From: Herbaspirillum frisingense GSF30
GTDB lineage: Bacteria; Pseudomonadota; Gammaproteobacteria; Burkholderiales; Burkholderiaceae_D
Length of the DNA: 64,000 nt
Direction of reading: 5' to 3'
Assembly (NCBI RefSeq): GCF_000300975.2
Contig: NZ_AEEC02000023.1
Coordinates: 1 to 64,000 of the forward strand
Below are positions 63,749 to 64,000 of the stretch, piece by piece. The notes under the pieces are model-generated. The model saw only the letters and a list, made by a program, of their open reading frames with translations, had not been told where the DNA came from and did not search any database. The number at the start of each line of letters is the position of its first letter. The first letter of the stretch is position 1. The position numbers and the translations under genes were made by a program.

Positions 63749-64000
63749 GAGGCATTTTCAGGGCGTAGCCCAATCCGCGCTGGTTGACGATCTGCACGCA
63801 GGAATCGATCCCGGCCAACTTGCGCCGCAGGCGATGCAAGGCCACGTCCAGCGCATTGGGCGTGACCGGCTCGGCAATGCCCCAGGCGGCGGCCTCCAGC
63901 GCGGTACGGCGCGCCGTGGCGCCCGCTGCGCGCACCAACACCAGCATCAGCTGCAGCTCGGCCGAGGACAGGGAAATTGACTCCGCTGCGCAGACCATGC
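63735..64000 (-). CDS. OmpR-family response regulator, C-terminal part only
   Basis: The window holds about 87 codons: the winged-helix DNA-binding domain (LSSAELQLMLVLVRAAG, NALDVALHRLRRKLAG, VNQRGLGYAL). The start and receiver domain lie beyond the right edge. Partner of the kinase gene downstream. Confidence 0.9.
   Translation of the reverse strand, partial: MVCAAESISLSSAELQLMLVLVRAAGATARRTALEAAAWGIAEPVTPNALDVALHRLRRKLAGIDSCVQIVNQRGLGYALKMPHEDT

Noticed and set aside
1-64000. CRISPR array, rRNA or insertion sequence
   Set aside because: No regularly spaced short repeats, no rRNA sequence and no transposase-like protein were found.

Overview
The window is a GC-rich chromosomal stretch with mostly short intergenic gaps. 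Its genes point to a betaproteobacterium of the Oxalobacteraceae, probably Herbaspirillum or a close relative. The pointers are an EarP-type elongation factor P (Arg32) beside earP, a CydABX operon with CydP and a GbsR/MarR regulator, DenD, MsrPQ, and orphan substrate-binding proteins beside catabolic genes. The genus is inferred from gene families and gene order, not from a database search.

Layout. 1-450: a tRNA-Glu lacking its first base at the window edge, then two copies of one terminator and several perfect palindromes. 0.45-12.2 kb: an enoyl-CoA hydratase (LiuC-like), an ECF sigma factor with a coupled membrane protein, an Aer-like chemoreceptor, a DJ-1/PfpI protein, a LysR gene divergent from a substrate-binding protein plus mmsA-mmsB, and denD divergent from a FadR-type GntR regulator with a clear palindromic operator between them. 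12.2-20.1 kb: efp and earP, ohrR-ohr, a DUF2867 gene, and gbsR-cydP-cydA-cydB-cydX behind a 24-bp palindrome. 20.5-28.2 kb: an AI-2E-type transporter, an HprRS/CusRS-like two-component system divergent from msrP-msrQ-msrA with a CusR/HprR-type box between them, and a TPR glycosyltransferase.

28.5-37.8 kb is the most unusual accessory region. A 7-kb gene joins the first half of a TolC-like outer-membrane protein in frame to a giant repeat protein (23 repeats in an A-B-C pattern) with a type I secretion C-terminus. It is followed by a MotB/OmpA-like membrane protein, a stand-alone protein resembling the BapA prefix domain, and two related XRE regulators.

37.8-45.5 kb: an MFS transporter, an orphan substrate-binding protein with class II HMG-CoA reductase divergent from a MocR regulator, and a chemoreceptor. 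45.6-62.3 kb is a 16.6-kb island encoding a complete-looking type IVB pilus (PilL, N, O, P, Q, R, V, T and U homologues, three paralogous pilins and a HerA-like ATPase). It is flanked by about 190-bp imperfect direct repeats made of the 3' ends of the chemoreceptor gene and of the histidine kinase gene that follows the island. The window ends in a histidine kinase and the 3' end of its response regulator.

How the parts work together. Several blocks concern stress and redox: OhrR/Ohr for organic peroxides, MsrPQ plus periplasmic MsrA for oxidised methionine in the envelope, and cytochrome bd. Two catabolic blocks share one design: a lone substrate-binding protein with an enzyme gene and a divergent regulator. 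The adhesin and pilus regions concern surface attachment and possibly DNA transfer.
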